The notes below the pieces were generated by a model, which saw nothing but the letters and a program-made list of their open reading frames with translations, was not told where the DNA came from and searched no databases. This document shows, piece by piece, positions 24,601 through 39,492 of a stretch of 64,000 bases of DNA; the first letter of the stretch is position 1, and the number at the start of each line of letters is the position of its first letter. The translations under genes were made by a program, and so were the position numbers. The DNA is from Diprion similis (taxonomy: Eukaryota; Arthropoda; Insecta; Hymenoptera; Diprionidae), in assembly GCF_021155765.1 (NCBI RefSeq), contig NC_060115.1, positions 8,226,493 through 8,290,492 on the forward strand, in the 5' to 3' direction.

Positions 24601-27600
24601 GTTTTCCAAATTAAGTAATGTTAGGTAAAATTGAGGAAAATATGAAACCCACCTCTCCTTGAGCCCCAAGAGACGGCCAGTCTCCAATGTCGGTAAAATC
24701 ACTTGCCTGAAATATTGAAAAACGTATATATTAAAATACTAACTTAAAGATAATTTAAACAGTGATAAGCCATAGAAGTTAGCGAATAGGATCTAGAAGA
24801 GAGAATGGTGATTTGCTGCGATGACAAACGAGTCAAAGAAATGTTTACATCCAACAATACTCAGGCAAGTTTATTAAACACGTAACTATACAAACACTGC
24901 CAAGGTATTATGGAAATTTCCAAGCCGAGTCTGAGTAGTAAAAACTCCGAGACACAGTGAGGAGTTCATAAATAGATTTACTAAAAATGATTATCACTGC
25001 AGATGGTTTCTGAAGTGGTGAGTGAAATCTGAGAATAAATCACCACGTAGCGAAACTAGGAACGAGAGCCAATCAATTTATCAAAAGAGTGGCAATCAGG
25101 GAAATTCACTTAATCGAAGACAGAACTGATACAGTAATCCCGAGATATTATAATTCAAATTTCTTAACTGATACAGTTGAAAACTTTGCAAAGGCCTGTG
25201 GAATCTGTTAGACTGTAATAATCAATCATTCTAATGAAAATCCTACCTTTTGATTGATTTTTCTTCTATCTTTTGGCGCTTTGACAATCGTTGGCTGCAC
25301 ACCGGTTGAAGGGCCATTTTCTGCAAACAAGAATAAACGAAAAAAATTTATGACCGTCGATAATATTCCCACAAATTTATAACAACAAGTTTACTGAGTG
25401 ACCAATAAGTAACGTAATACTGGCATTAACAATAAGTCTTACAATAAACATTTGATCGGTTAAAAAAACATGTATAAACATTATGTGTATAATGTATTGA
25501 TTAGGAAAGAGTTTCTCGTTATCAACTCCGATTGCTTAACCTTGAAGATAATCGCGTACACACGTACAGATAAATTATAGCATGAAATCGAATGCAATGA
25601 CGGTATTGAAATGGCCTTCTCAATATTCATTCTAATTCTTATATGTATAAGTTCCTGTAAATGTATAAGTGCTCAATTCAACCTGTACAATCAGCAGCAG
25701 CGTCAATGAGAAATGCTAAGTAATTTTTCGCCGAATTTCCGGTTAAAAACTAAATGTGCTACAAGTTCGTCAATTACGATGTGATCAAATATTTAAAATA
25801 CGTGAGAAGTAAGCATTAATTTTCGTATTTCACCGCTAGTTAATTAAAAATAATTACTTTTCAACGGAGACAGCACAGCAAGCTCAGACTATCTGCTTAT
25901 TGTGCGAATACAAATGTACATCATTCAAATTATTAGACGCTGTTCCTGTTCAATCAAAAGAAACTATCGTCTCATTTGTAACTATAACTGCTGGATAAAA
26001 AGGTCATATATTTTTATAATGAAAATAGAGGGAATCGCGTTACCTAGAAGGTATGAAAAAATTTTTTTTTAAATTAAAAAAAAAAAACGCCGAGTACGGA
26101 TATATCATCTCTTGATTGTATAAGTTCGATTTCACATATTACAAATTTAAAGTATGTCCGCTACTTGAATAATGCGTATATAAATTATATATACTTGCCC
26201 ATAGCGCAAATAATAATTATTATTACAAGTGAGAACAATAAGATCATAAAGCAAGAGGCGCAGCATCTTTTCACGTTGTTACGTTACGTTACCGATATAT
26301 TACGCTATTACACTTATTTTTTTTATGAATACAAGAATAAATAAACGTTCCAAGTTGTTTCAGGCCTCGCACCAAATATACCTGGGAAAAATATTATTAG
26401 CTTCGAAAGATTGAAAGGTATGAGAAAATTTGAACGGATGTCAAATTCGAGAAAAACCAAATTCTTCCAAAATATTATTAAATCATTTCGAGAATACCAA
26501 GCCGTGATAATTGAATCTAAAAATGATTATAAGTCAGCAAGAAATTAATGCATAAATTACTTGTCGAAAAAATCTAAAATTTATGCGGGAATTCTTGAAA
26601 ATCGTTTGAAATATGAAAAAGCATTTCCCTGTTGCCCAGAACTGCGCTAGTATTGTATTTAAACAGATATTATAACCACATAAAGAGATTTACTATATAA
26701 TTTACTTAAATTTACTCTACCGCATATGTATAAACGTGAAAAGAAATCCACACTGTATGAATTGAACTGAATAAGAATGTTTATTCAATTAAATTCATTT
26801 ATCAAACGTCGTCAAATTATTATCGTGCATAGATTTCGCAATGCGGACACTGAACGTACGTAATCGTACGATTATCAAAAGATAATTTTCTTTTTCTTCT
26901 CGGCAATGAATGTAACAAAGTTTGCAGCAAAGATGCGACGAAAGCATGAGACTATTTATTCGGGTCGTGGTTTTATAATAGCCTAATAAAATGCCTGCTT
27001 GGCTATACCTGCTCTGTAAAATTCTGGCTATAGACACCATCCAAAAGTGAAAAAGCAAAGGTTTACAATTTTTTCACAAACTGGTTCAAGTCGAAGAAGC
27101 AAGGCAGCTGCAACGATAAGTGGGCACGAAAACGTATAATTTCGAATAAAGTTTCGGCCCTTAAGCATCATATATATTATATACATATATCTGTGTGTGT
27201 GGGTGAAATATGTATAAATTTATATTAAATTTAATTTAAACAATCGTTGAATTTATACAAAGCCCAAGCAAATTATTACGAAATATATTTCGACCTTAGT
27301 TTATTCGGTAAATATTTTTCCTTGAAGATAAAAAAAAAATTATTAAACTTGTCTGCTAAGAAGTAAATGTAAATAAGATTGTATATTATTTACGCCTGCA
27401 TTGTCACACGATTAAACGTATTAATTAATTTTAATTTTGCCAAATCAGGTGTGTATATTATAAATATATGTATATATATAGCGTTTGAATTTTCTTTCTG
27501 ATCATGTACCAATTAAGTAGATTTAATTATAAAATAAAATAGCTGATGTACGCACTGATATTATTTTCAATAAAAAAAAATAATAATAACAACAACAAAA

Positions 27601-30600
27601 ATAATCAACAATATACATGCGATGTATAATGATTTTGAGAATGAGCGGTAAAAAAAATAGATTCGATAACAATAATAAAAAAAAAAATTTTGATTTCTTG
27701 TTGATTGAGAATTTGGCAAAAAAAAAAAAATTCCTCAGGGAAGTATTATAATAATTTTCGATATCGTTGTTGGTTGACGATATTTTTAGTCTGCAGTCCG
27801 GAGCAATCCGATACGGAAAACCTTGGCAGCCATGCGTGGCGTTGCTTGTCTCTAGTTTACAAGTCAACCAAAGTGATCAAAATTTAAACTATTTAATCAA
27901 CACATGCAAGTGCACACGTGCGCTCTCTGTATGTATAAATAAATATATATAAGATATTTGACGTTCGTTTCAAGAATACAAATATATATATATATACAGT
28001 TAATAGTGTATTCATATATGTATATAAATCATACAATATATTCTGGAACCGAAGGTGTTAATAATCACTTTCCAAATATAAAATGTTTATTTTTTTCAAG
28101 CGACTTATAATTTAGAAAAACGTCCGCAAATATATACAGTGTGCGTGTGCGTGTGCGTCAATGCGTGCGTATATGTATAGAAAAATGTTGAATATTTGCA
28201 AAGTAGCGCAAAATCTTCTAGTTAAAAAAAAAATGTCAATACTCGTGTAAAGAAAGTATTTCCGCTCCCCATTTTTATTTTCAAAGAAAAATGAGGACAA
28301 GGAAAATTTACAGTTATTATTCTCAGTGCCCATCTGCTGTTCATGCAGGTATAAGGATCAGGACTACCACGAAGGATTCACGATGCACTGAATGAAATAA
28401 GCTTTCGGTGAAACGTTCAAGGGGAATTTTAGAAGAGTATTAACAAAGATCCTAAGTGGCTGAAAGCAGAAATTGAAAAAATGAAAAATTATAAAAAAAA
28501 ATCAAAAAAGAAGAAAAATGTTTATTCTTCTCTGCACAGTTATGTACTTTTTGAATTCGTCTGTGGGATTGTATTTCGAAGAAAGAAAAAATGCCACTCG
28601 TAGCCTTTTTGTAATTTTCTTCTGAAATTGTTAACAACATCCATTAAAAACGGATCTATTTCAAATATGTATTTCAAGTTCCCTGTTTTTAATTTACTTA
28701 TATAATTTATATTTAAAATAAAATATCATATCTATATTTTATACGAATAGTGGAAATTTTTCAACGATACTCAAGATCAGCTTCCCAAACCATTTATTCC
28801 TGGTTGTTAGAGCCACATATCGAGATTAGATATGAATTCAACGTTAAACCTCTGGCGATTACGTAACCAACATTCTCGGTTCTTTGTACGCGTACATCGG
28901 GGTAAATCGTCACTTTATACGATAATAAAAAGTGTACGATAAGCGTTTAAGTAACACTTATTTTGAAATTGAACTCGAGTTTGAAAATAGCCGAGTTCAA
29001 AAATTGAGATTATAAAACATTGCTTTGAAAGCAAAGAGAAAAGGAAAGAAAGAAAAATAAAAAATAATAAATAAATAAAAACATAACAAGTTCAAATTCT
29101 AACGTCACCCGATTCGAAAAACTTTTCCAATATATCCAAGCCTTATTCTCGTAGTATAACACGAAAATATAACGCGTGCGGAATGCCTGCGAGTGGTTCA
29201 ATTTCACGATACATATATGTATCATCTATAATAAAATGTCCCAACGTAAAACCTTGTCAAAGGGGTGGGGGGTGTGGGTAAGAAAAAAGAAACGGAAAAG
29301 AAATGATCAACGGCAGCTGAGAGACTTTCGAATGTTGTAAGAGAAAAATAAAGATGGAGTGAAAAGAGAGAAAAAGAAAAAGAAAAAGAAAAAAACGAAA
29401 TGCCAGAGAGAATATTTGGGCGAGGTTCAGGGCGACAAACAAATTCGAACCCAACATTACAAGGTGAAAGCAAGAGAACCTTTGACGACAAGTCAGCAAG
29501 CGCAGCCCTGGCCTCGGGCAACTGGTTAATTGATTTCAATCGCTTATAATGTCAATCGACTGACCAGGTGGACACGAATTCTTTCGAAAGAACGAAAGAA
29601 CGCCTCAGTCCAAGTTTCAACATGTATTCGAATTTTAAAAAAGGATTACTGACTTTTCAATTTATTTATTTTTTATTTTTATTTGTATTTTTTGGGGTTT
29701 TTTTTTTCTTTCAAGTAAAAGTGAATCTGATTATAAAGGCTCGACTACATAGTTTGAATTCGAAGATAAATGCGATACAGAATGAATTTTCAACGGAGGT
29801 AAATTTTTCAACTTTTCAAAGATAATGTACTAAAGTTACTTACGCGTACGAATGCAATGGAGCATGACTGAACGGGTCTGCGAACCCGAAATAGAGAGAA
29901 TGTTGGATCTCAAAAAATAGTGCAACGTTAAGCTGCGCATTGGAATCGGATGCAGGAGAAGCAGTTAGAAGTTGGCTATCGATTAGGGACAATTATTTGT
30001 CATTGTTTCATTATGCTCACATGTATTATTATTATCATTATTGTTATTATTATTATTCTAAAATTTTACTTTTATACAGGCAAATAAAAAAATGAATGAT
30101 TTTCTGATTGAAATAATTGTGCCTTTAATTGGTTATAACATGACAATTGGTAATTTGGAAAAAAAAATTTTCTTATTGAATCCAATAAATTTTATTTGAA
30201 TTATAAAATCATTGAAAATTGTGCTTGACGAAGTGAACAATAGTAGTTCCTTTTTTCTCTCTCGACGAGGAGCGGATAAATAAAAGTAGTTTATTTTATC
30301 AAAAGCGCATGATTTTAATCACCATGAAACTACGGAAATCTATACATATATCGTAAGCGATTGTTTGTGTGTTTGATGGTATCCGTGTGTACATCGAGTC
30401 ACGGTAACCATATTATAGATGTGAACTATCTGTGACGAATTTCCTGTGTTTCGTTGCGATATCGTTGACGACGTTTAACTTTGTGTGTTTGTATAGAAAT
30501 ATATTACGTGTGATAAAAAACAATGTTACAATTCCCATATATATATATATATATATATATATAAACAGTGACTCCCACACACCCAGCAGCAGTTGTGTGA

Positions 30601-32284
30601 TAAGACTTTAATTGCGAATGTGCGAAAAAAGGGATAAACCAATAATAAAATTAGAAAACTCGATTCAACGACATAATTTTTGCCTTACAAAACCATAATT
30701 CTAGTTTCAAAATTTTGGCAAAAAAAAATGTCTATCGCTATATCCGACATCAGTTCCGACGTGAAAATTCTAATAAAATTCTTTGCAACATTTTAGTGTA
30801 ATTCCAAGGACAAGTGTGATGAAGATAAAAGAAGAAAGAAAAAACACAAAAAAAACACAAAAAAAAAAAAAAAACATCAAACCCGAACCAAGTTTAGGCG
30901 AGTAAATCAATGAATAAAAACCTTCAGAACCAGATTTGCGCATAAATTACATGCGTTCGTATCTATACGTAAAGATTTTTGTTACACCAGAATTCAGCGT
31001 CAAGATCCGGCCCGGCCGAACATCTGCACAGGGTGGCCAACAAGAGGTTTTCGGCTCAGCACGCAACGCCACCGATCTCCTTTTCGTTTTTACAAAGATC
31101 AAGGGAACCGGTTTGGTTCGCAAAGGTTCGAATCCTCTTTACGAGCAGACGTCGTCGTTTCCAAATGGTAAATCGATTGCCGGAACGTGTATCGTGTATA
31201 AGTCAGAATTGACGCTGATACGAATCGTAATATATAAATTGACCATTTTTTTTGTAAAAAATGTTGTTGAAAATAACGTCAACAAAAATGCAAAGTTGGA
31301 GTTCTTAATATTAATATTAATTAAGAGTCGCATTATCGCGATTTTCTATTTTCCATTTAAATAACATGGGATGTTTTTTTTTTTTTTTTTTTTTTTTTTT
31401 GTGTGTTTAACTGTGGAATTTAATAATTCGTGAAAAACGCATTAGTGTACCGATAATACGAGAACGTATTTTTGTAGGACATCAATGCGATACGAAAAAG
31501 GTATGTTATTATTTTATGATAACTCTCTCCTCGTTTAAAAGTTATTTAATGTCAAAGTAGAATTTACATTAAATTTCATGAATTTTCTACTTTTATTTTT
31601 TTAATTATATCTAGCAAAGTTGTTAAAATTCCTCGAGAATCTTTAGTTACTTACATTTTCATGTATTTCATTATTCATTATTCGGCATGTGTTCATTTCG
31701 TATAATTTTAAAAATATAATATAAAAGCTCCGAGCCTTGAAGAAAACGGAAATGACAAAGCCGCCGGACTTTGCAAAGGCGTTGAATAAAAGCTGCGTGA
31801 AAATATGTTGAAAAGAAGATCGACGTACGTCGATTCATGATCACCTGTTCAAACTCGATATTCCAAAAGCGGTTTTTGCAATTACTTAACTCGATGTTAT
31901 TCTACTTTTGAGTTAATTAAACAAAGGTTAGATAAAATGATACCACATCTGTCGATGCGAAGAATGAAACGTTCGTGAAAAAGTTCAGTATATATTCAAT
32001 TTTCGTAAACGACGATTTGTAGAGTTGATTAAAAGAAAAACACAAATCTCAATCTAATAAAAGAATTCCTCCTCGTCCAAATTTTCCGCTACTCTGAGTT
32101 TAAAGAACCTAAAAATTAGATGGAACAAGTCCAACAACTTCTCAGCCTGTAGAAATCGAACGTGAAATTCTAATTTATTCATTATATTCCTGAACAACTA
32201 TATCGTCAATTTTTAAATAATGAATGGTAAATCCGTTAATGCATTATAATTAATTATATCCATGTACTTTTACCCCCATTTTAT

Positions 32285-32316
<32 letters not shown>

Positions 32317-35300
32317 GATATATTAGAAAAACACAGCGTTACGTATAAAGCTCATTTTCAGCCCAGTCTAAACTCTAAAGATAAAGATAAAACATGTACG
32401 TGTGTGTACGTGAAGCAGCGGACAGAGTTTTGAGAAAGTGCCAAAGTCTGGGATGACTTTGAAATTAGGTCTCCACGTAATAACCGACATTCCAACTAAC
32501 TAATCTGTACATCTCGCATCGAGTTCGGTCGTTGAACTACGTTTATTAACAATGATATAAATCTTGCATAAGGTTCGAATTATCCTTATTACGAAAATTC
32601 GTATAATTTATTAGCACAGACGGTGATCAGCTGATGTTTTTTGTTGCATATAATATAACGTAGGAATTATATAAATGAGGCTAGAAATATGATGTCGCCT
32701 AGCGCATGCAGAGATCCATAAAAATTAACGAACTGCTATTAACTTTTACTTGGACGTATTTCTAAACTCTTGATTAAATAAATAACTTTCAAGGATTTCA
32801 TCGCTACAGTATGAACTGTCTTTGGGAAAAGAGAGAAAAAAAAAATGAAGGTAAATATCGTTACAGACAAATGTCAGGATTCGTAAGAGAATCGTGGTAA
32901 TAATTATTTCACATTTAGCAGATGTCTGCTTGCATATTATTTTAAACACCTTTATATAACTTAAAGAAAGTAAAAGCGCACCGCTGCAGCAGCAGCTGAT
33001 GTGACATATAACGATTATAATATTATATATTATACTTACGTCATTTGAAAATAATAATTATTAACTGATTTTTTCCTCCTTGATCATTTGAAATTATTAA
33101 AAGATCTTTCATACCAACAATTAAAATTACTGATAACAGAATTAACTATAATTTACTATAATTTACCTACAAGACTTTTGGATACAGAAAATTCATGTAT
33201 AAAAAAAAAAAAAAAATCCGTTCAATTGCATATGCATAATAAATTTCAAGTATACTTGACGTGCGCGTATAATTGGACGTAATCGAAAACAATTTCTTTA
33301 CAGCATATACTAAAATGATTTGATCGATAATTCACATCGCCACAGTTTGTAACAATAAGAGCCTAATTGTAAACCGGAATCGTGGAATAATATAGTTTTA
33401 AATACCGGCAACCATTTGGCGTGAGACCTGTTGCAAGACGAATTTGATCGAAATGATTGATTTACAATACGTAAAACATTGCAAAAACAAAGTACGAATA
33501 TTATGCTGTTCCAATGAAAAAAAAAATTTAAAGGAAAGTTAAAAAAGAAGATTCTGTGAAAAGATGAGTATCGTGCTGATTTGATTTTTTACTTTTTTCA
33601 ACATTATTTTGTATTTAACTCTTCATCTCGCTTCAATTATTATCATTTCTTTCCTGACATTTATATTCAACCCAAAGATCAGGATCCATACTACAACAAT
33701 ATATCATCCGGCAATCTTATTCTCGTAAATTAGAAGTTCATATTAAATTAGAACTATTTCATAAGTTTGAATTAATAATAAAAAAGTCTCCAGATACACT
33801 TCTAAAACATCAACTGGAGACTTGATATTACAATTAGATTACAACAAATGCGGAAACTCACGTGCAGACACGATGTCGTTCTCATTAAATTTCATTATGC
33901 CTCTTATTCCGATAACATAATCGGTTATTTCCACTTTTACTCAGTAGAACACTGCTCGAACAACAATATCTGCACGAGAACACATACACAGCACCTATTT
34001 GCCACACAAATTATCATCAGTTTATTACGGAAGTTCCTTCACTAAAATATCTCGGGCATAGTCACACAGGCGTAGGTGGTGCAGTCTAATTACCGCGAGT
34101 ACAACGAAAACAACAATAATAATTATAACAACAACAAAAACAACAACAACAAAGTACGATATCTAAACCGCGAGGATGACAGTATCAAAAATATCAATTT
34201 TTTAAAATGTCAATTTATTCATTTTACTTTTCTCGACCGATTAGTAAAAATAATTTCAAACCATTTGAAAGTTCAAGGATATAGTTTACACGCTTCTATA
34301 AAGTTCGCAATATATATATTTATGTATATGTAAATTAATGAAAAAACGCAGTAAGTTTAACAGCAGCTATAAAAAATATGAATGATGATGATAATTTGGA
34401 AAAAAAATTTTTTTTTTTTTTTTTTTTCAAATTGAAAGAAGCGATAAATAAAGTAACTCGAAATATTCGGTATACGTCTCAGATCAGACTTGGCATCACC
34501 ACCCGTTGCCATGCGAGCCCAGCGTTGTACTGAGAGCTCAAAAGTGAGTCGACGTGTAAAACAACGACGAAGACGACGACGACGACTCTGCGAACCGCGC
34601 CTCGTCTTTCCTTCTTCGCCTGCCAGATTGCAGGGGGAATTTACAAACGCAGATAGATATTAAACGGATGTCATATATATATTAAAGTGTTTCGGAAAAA
34701 AATTATTTGCTATTTTCCACCATGACACCCTCTGATTCTGTCAAAACACGAGTCTTCTAAGTTATGAAGAAGGTTGGATTTTTCACTTTTATCAATTTTT
34801 TTAAAATTCATAAAGTACCGTGAATGATTCAAAAATTTTCTTTTTAATCGTTCCTTCTGCTTACATCAATCATAATATCAATTCACGTCACAAATAAGAC
34901 CTCCAGTTAATGTATGAGAAGTGTTACATCTCAAGACTTTTTCACTATTAATTCAATCTCACAAAATAGTTATAATTCAATATTCAAAAATCGTCAATTA
35001 TTTTTTCTAAAATACCCTAATATACAAACTACACATTCGTATAGTAGAAAATAGTAAGTAAGTCATCACTTCACAGAGCGCTTAATTACTTTAGTTATTT
35101 TTAACTAATACGATAATTCGGAAAGCTAATGCTTTCTCTGAATGGAAAAAAATTTAATGAACTGAATCGGAAAACAACAACAACATTCAATTACCTTAAA
35201 TACAATCACGTATTGTTTTGTATCGCGTAATCTTGCAAATTCCGCAACGGTAATATTTTAAAACCTTGTGAAAACGATACCCATTTAACGTGTACAATTT

Positions 35301-36547
35301 TTTAGTACTTAAATATATATAATAAAAAATAAAATTAAATGAAACTTCTCTATATATATGTGTACATATTACGCACATTAGAGCCAATCACATGCGGCTA
35401 ATTCGCGTGCCAAAGAATATGCAACGGTAGCTCGGCATTTGTGTAAATAATTGATAGTTTATCTGAATCTAATCTTGTGAATTTCTATCCCCCTTAATCA
35501 ACTGATTACAGATTTTTCACATTTCCGGCGAGATAAAATAATTTGTTATTCTATTCTTTTCTCTTCTCTTCTCTTATGACCACTCTTAAACTGTCTTCTG
35601 TTTTTTTTTTCCCCCCTGAAAAACTGTCTCATTGTACGTACACGTTTCCTTTTCTTTTTTTCCAAACTCTCACAATTGCGTTTACCTCACGAATATACGT
35701 TACACGTACACAAAGTTTGCCCAGCTGCGGTGAGAAATATGGGGAATAGAAAAACAAAAAATAAAAAACCGATCCGACGATAAACTGTCGTATATGTATA
35801 ATAATCGAGATAATAATAATTTCTCTTGCTGCTACTGCTGTTGCTACTGCACGAGGCTCTAAATTCTTGGCGAAAACTCAAGTTTGAACCGATGTCTCGC
35901 AATAGTTCTACTGCACCGTTGATGTGTCTGAGAGGAATATGAGACTGAAATACATCGCGTTCGTCGTATAATAAAACCGATAGCTGACAAAGTTTTAAGG
36001 CTAGATTTGACACGCTTATAGATAATAGAAAATAGAAAAGATGCGCGGTGAACATTGCATGCCGGCATGTATTGCGTTCATAATTTTAATATTATTATAT
36101 ATACATGTATACATATATGTAGACAACGCAGCAGAATTATTCGTTGATCATACATAAAATAGCGAGTGGAAAATGTAGAAAAAAAAAATCATCACGGTGG
36201 AATATTAACAATAATCAATTTTATTTCAACATGCAGGCTACAACTTGCAAGTTACAGGTACACGCATATGCCTATAAAACGAGATAAGCTCGCTCCATCA
36301 TATCTCGAACAGCAATGGTCTGAACACCGGAGGCGAATTACGTCAAACAACAAAACGTGATCAAGTGATAAATTGAACTGTAGTGAAATTTATAACCGCT
36401 TTGAAATATCGTGTTTTATTCTAGGTATTTTGAAAATTTATTTCATTTACATATATTTTTTTCATTCAATTTCCTTAGAATCGTCATTCGTACTATATTA
36501 AACGGAGTTGAATATTCAAACAATTTTTTAATCAATGGGTGATGATA

Positions 36548-36587
<40 letters not shown>

Positions 36588-38969
36588 CACATGTATGTAA
36601 GCTGCGTGACGAAGGAATTGCAATGATCAAATATAACACGTGATGTATATCGTGTATGTACATAAAATACCGCTCTAAAACATATAAGGTATCATCATAT
36701 CTATGACAAGCCGATTTCAAAGATAAGGAAATAAAAACGTCGATAAATCCCTTTACTAGTTAAATAGCTTCTAATATAATAATATGAGTACGTGAGCGAA
36801 TTACGTGAAATCTTAATTACTATCGGTAATAATATTACGATAACTGTTGCACAATCTTGACATTGATTGATTTTTTCTTCTTTTTCTTTTCATCTCAAAA
36901 AATATCGATAAAAACAATAATGTCACGGTATATTGTACGTTTGTTTCTTTTTCTTTTTCTTTTGTTTTGTCACGTATTTATTACACAGGTGTGCGGACGA
37001 CGATCATTTATACATTTTTATCAGCTGCACTTTCGGGCGATTTCTAATTATTATTATTATTGTTGTTGTCGTTGTTGTTTTTAGAGCTACGCGTTTGGTT
37101 ATAACTACTATTGTATGAAAAAAAATTTGGAAAATCTTTGCGAATTCACAACAGAATTTTTCCACGCAGAAGCGGAGCAAAAGTACAATTTCTGTCCAGC
37201 AAAATAGAAAAAAACCACAGAGACTTAAATTCAATCTAAGGGAAGCAATTTCAGCGTTCTCAAAAGTTTAATAAGAATATGTAACGGGTAATTGCCAAAA
37301 CTACGTTACAATGACGGTCGACGTTTGTCGCGAGTTGTTATTGTTGTTGTGTTGTTGTTGTATCGTCCGTTCGACCGACCAGCCGACCGGCCGGAAGTAG
37401 TAAGTTAATAAAGATGATCGTGAGCATTATACTTGTACCGCACGTCGTATATTATATATATGCTGATGGATACAATAATTTAGTGAAAGGAATAAATCGT
37501 CGACGATCATTGACGAGATTTTATTATGACAACTATTTACAATTAATTCTATAATTTATATTAAATAGAGAAGTAAGAGAAAATAAATGATTTTAAGCAC
37601 CGTCGTCGTATGTACAGAAATTCCATTCCTTTATCATCGAGCTCGTTTTGCACTTAGAGGTATGTAAATATGCGATAATCAAATATAGATTAAACGCTTT
37701 CAGCCCGATTACGCACGTAGGTATTGACTGGGATGAAAAATTACGCGCGGTTTGAAGCCTCTTTATAACGATACCTGCTACAACCACACCGCAATGATTA
37801 ATCAAGGTAGAGGTTGAGGACAAAAGCGTATAATATAAGACGAGAGAAGGAGAAGGTGTAGGTGGTGGTTAGCACCTGCAATTGAAATTAACTTTCTGTA
37901 TTGCATTATTATCATTATTATCATTGTTGTTGTTGTTTTTATCATTATTATTATACCATGTTGGTTAAATAGACCGCATATAGGTATAACAGTGACGTTT
38001 TAATACTTACTGCATCGTTGAAATTTCATTAATACATATGTAGTCCTACTAGGAAGTTGAATAATTTGAAATATATTACGAGCTATATTGATAACATATG
38101 CACGAATGTTGAGTACATGACGCGCTAGTGCAATAATTATTTATTATTCTTCATCGCGCCCGTGAATGTTGTACGTATACATTTATATATATATTCCTTT
38201 ACACCAAATTCAAATACGCATAATCTACCGAAAACAACAGTATAGTGACGGCAGAGTGTTCTTCGATGTATTTCTCTCTCGCTCTCACGTGTACAAACCT
38301 GACATGAATAAATTGAATCGACGAATTAACGATAGTACGCAACTGGTACGTACGTTTTTTTTTTTTTGTTTTTTTTTTTATTAATCCAGCAGGCATATTT
38401 ACGATACTAAAATATCAAACCTTAAGGTTTTCGATAATTTGAAATTCAGTCATACAGGTGAATCATTATACCAGCCAAGCGAAAAGTTTTCAGATTTTCT
38501 TTTCTTCAAAGGAATGGATAAAAATTGACGATGATATTTTTCTCCTTTTTTTTAAATTCTTACATTAAAAGAAGAAGAAAAAAAAAATAACAAAATAAAT
38601 TAATATATGTACAAGTTTTTTTTTTTTTTTTGTTTAAATAAAAAAACTTCAATGCTAAGACACACATGTGATATATAGCGTTCCGCGCATGGACGACAGC
38701 GTGGTAGAATCGACAGCGACTGTCGTTGATTGCGAATTACGTAATGAACACGTAAGAGAGCCGGAGAGGAGAAATAAAACACAACGCGCGAAAGGTCTCG
38801 TCGAAATAGAATGCGGCGGCGTGCGTGCGTACGGCGGAGAATGAAAAAGAAATGTGTCGGTGTTCGTCCGCTCAGTGGGACAAGTAAACAACATTGTTTA
38901 CCATTGCACTTTGCCAAACAATCTACCCCGGCGTTCAATTGTTAAAAAATAAATAAATGAGAGACGGAT

Positions 38970-39016
<47 letters not shown>

Positions 39017-39461
39017 AGATATCTCGGGGAAAATAAAAAGATACGAATCGACAAGAAAAATTTCTTTTACAATCAAACAGCGTGAGGAGACGTAGAGGTA
39101 TATATTATCGAAGAATTAAATTTGATTGAAAATTTAATCTACCTATCGGTAGAGCAAGTCGAAAAGAAAAGAGAAGGAAATAAAAAAAAGTGTACAGGAT
39201 ATAGACATTCGAATGTATATTGGCGAAAGTTAATTTATTAATTGACGGACGGTGTAAAAAAAAAAAAAAAAAAAAAATGTCAACCTGCAACTTTGGACGT
39301 ATTACGACATGTATTATAATCGTATAATGTGATATTTGGTGCAAACACGTGTACGTCGTATCCGTTATCGTACTCGGTCACGTTGATAAGACAACGATTC
39401 TTTCGAGTATTATTATAGAGAGAAACGGTCTAGAAGCGGGATTGAGAAAAAAGTAAAAAAA

Positions 39462-39492
<31 letters not shown>

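Noticed and set aside
29222-29539. 105-codon - strand frame in Larp1 intron 1
   Set aside because: Its composition is dominated by Phe/Ser/Leu from an A-rich tract and it has no family likeness. The Larp1 exon chain does not need it.
31095-31145. Possible tRNA gene around GGTTCGAATCC
   Set aside because: The T-arm stem does not pair fully and no acceptor stem can be formed with sequence 60-70 nt upstream. Only the box A/box B resemblance is kept as a finding.
38600-38938. 112-codon - strand frame in Larp1 intron 1
   Set aside because: It crosses a poly-A/T tract, has no family likeness and does not splice in phase into Larp1. The underlying CpG-rich island is noted as a finding instead.
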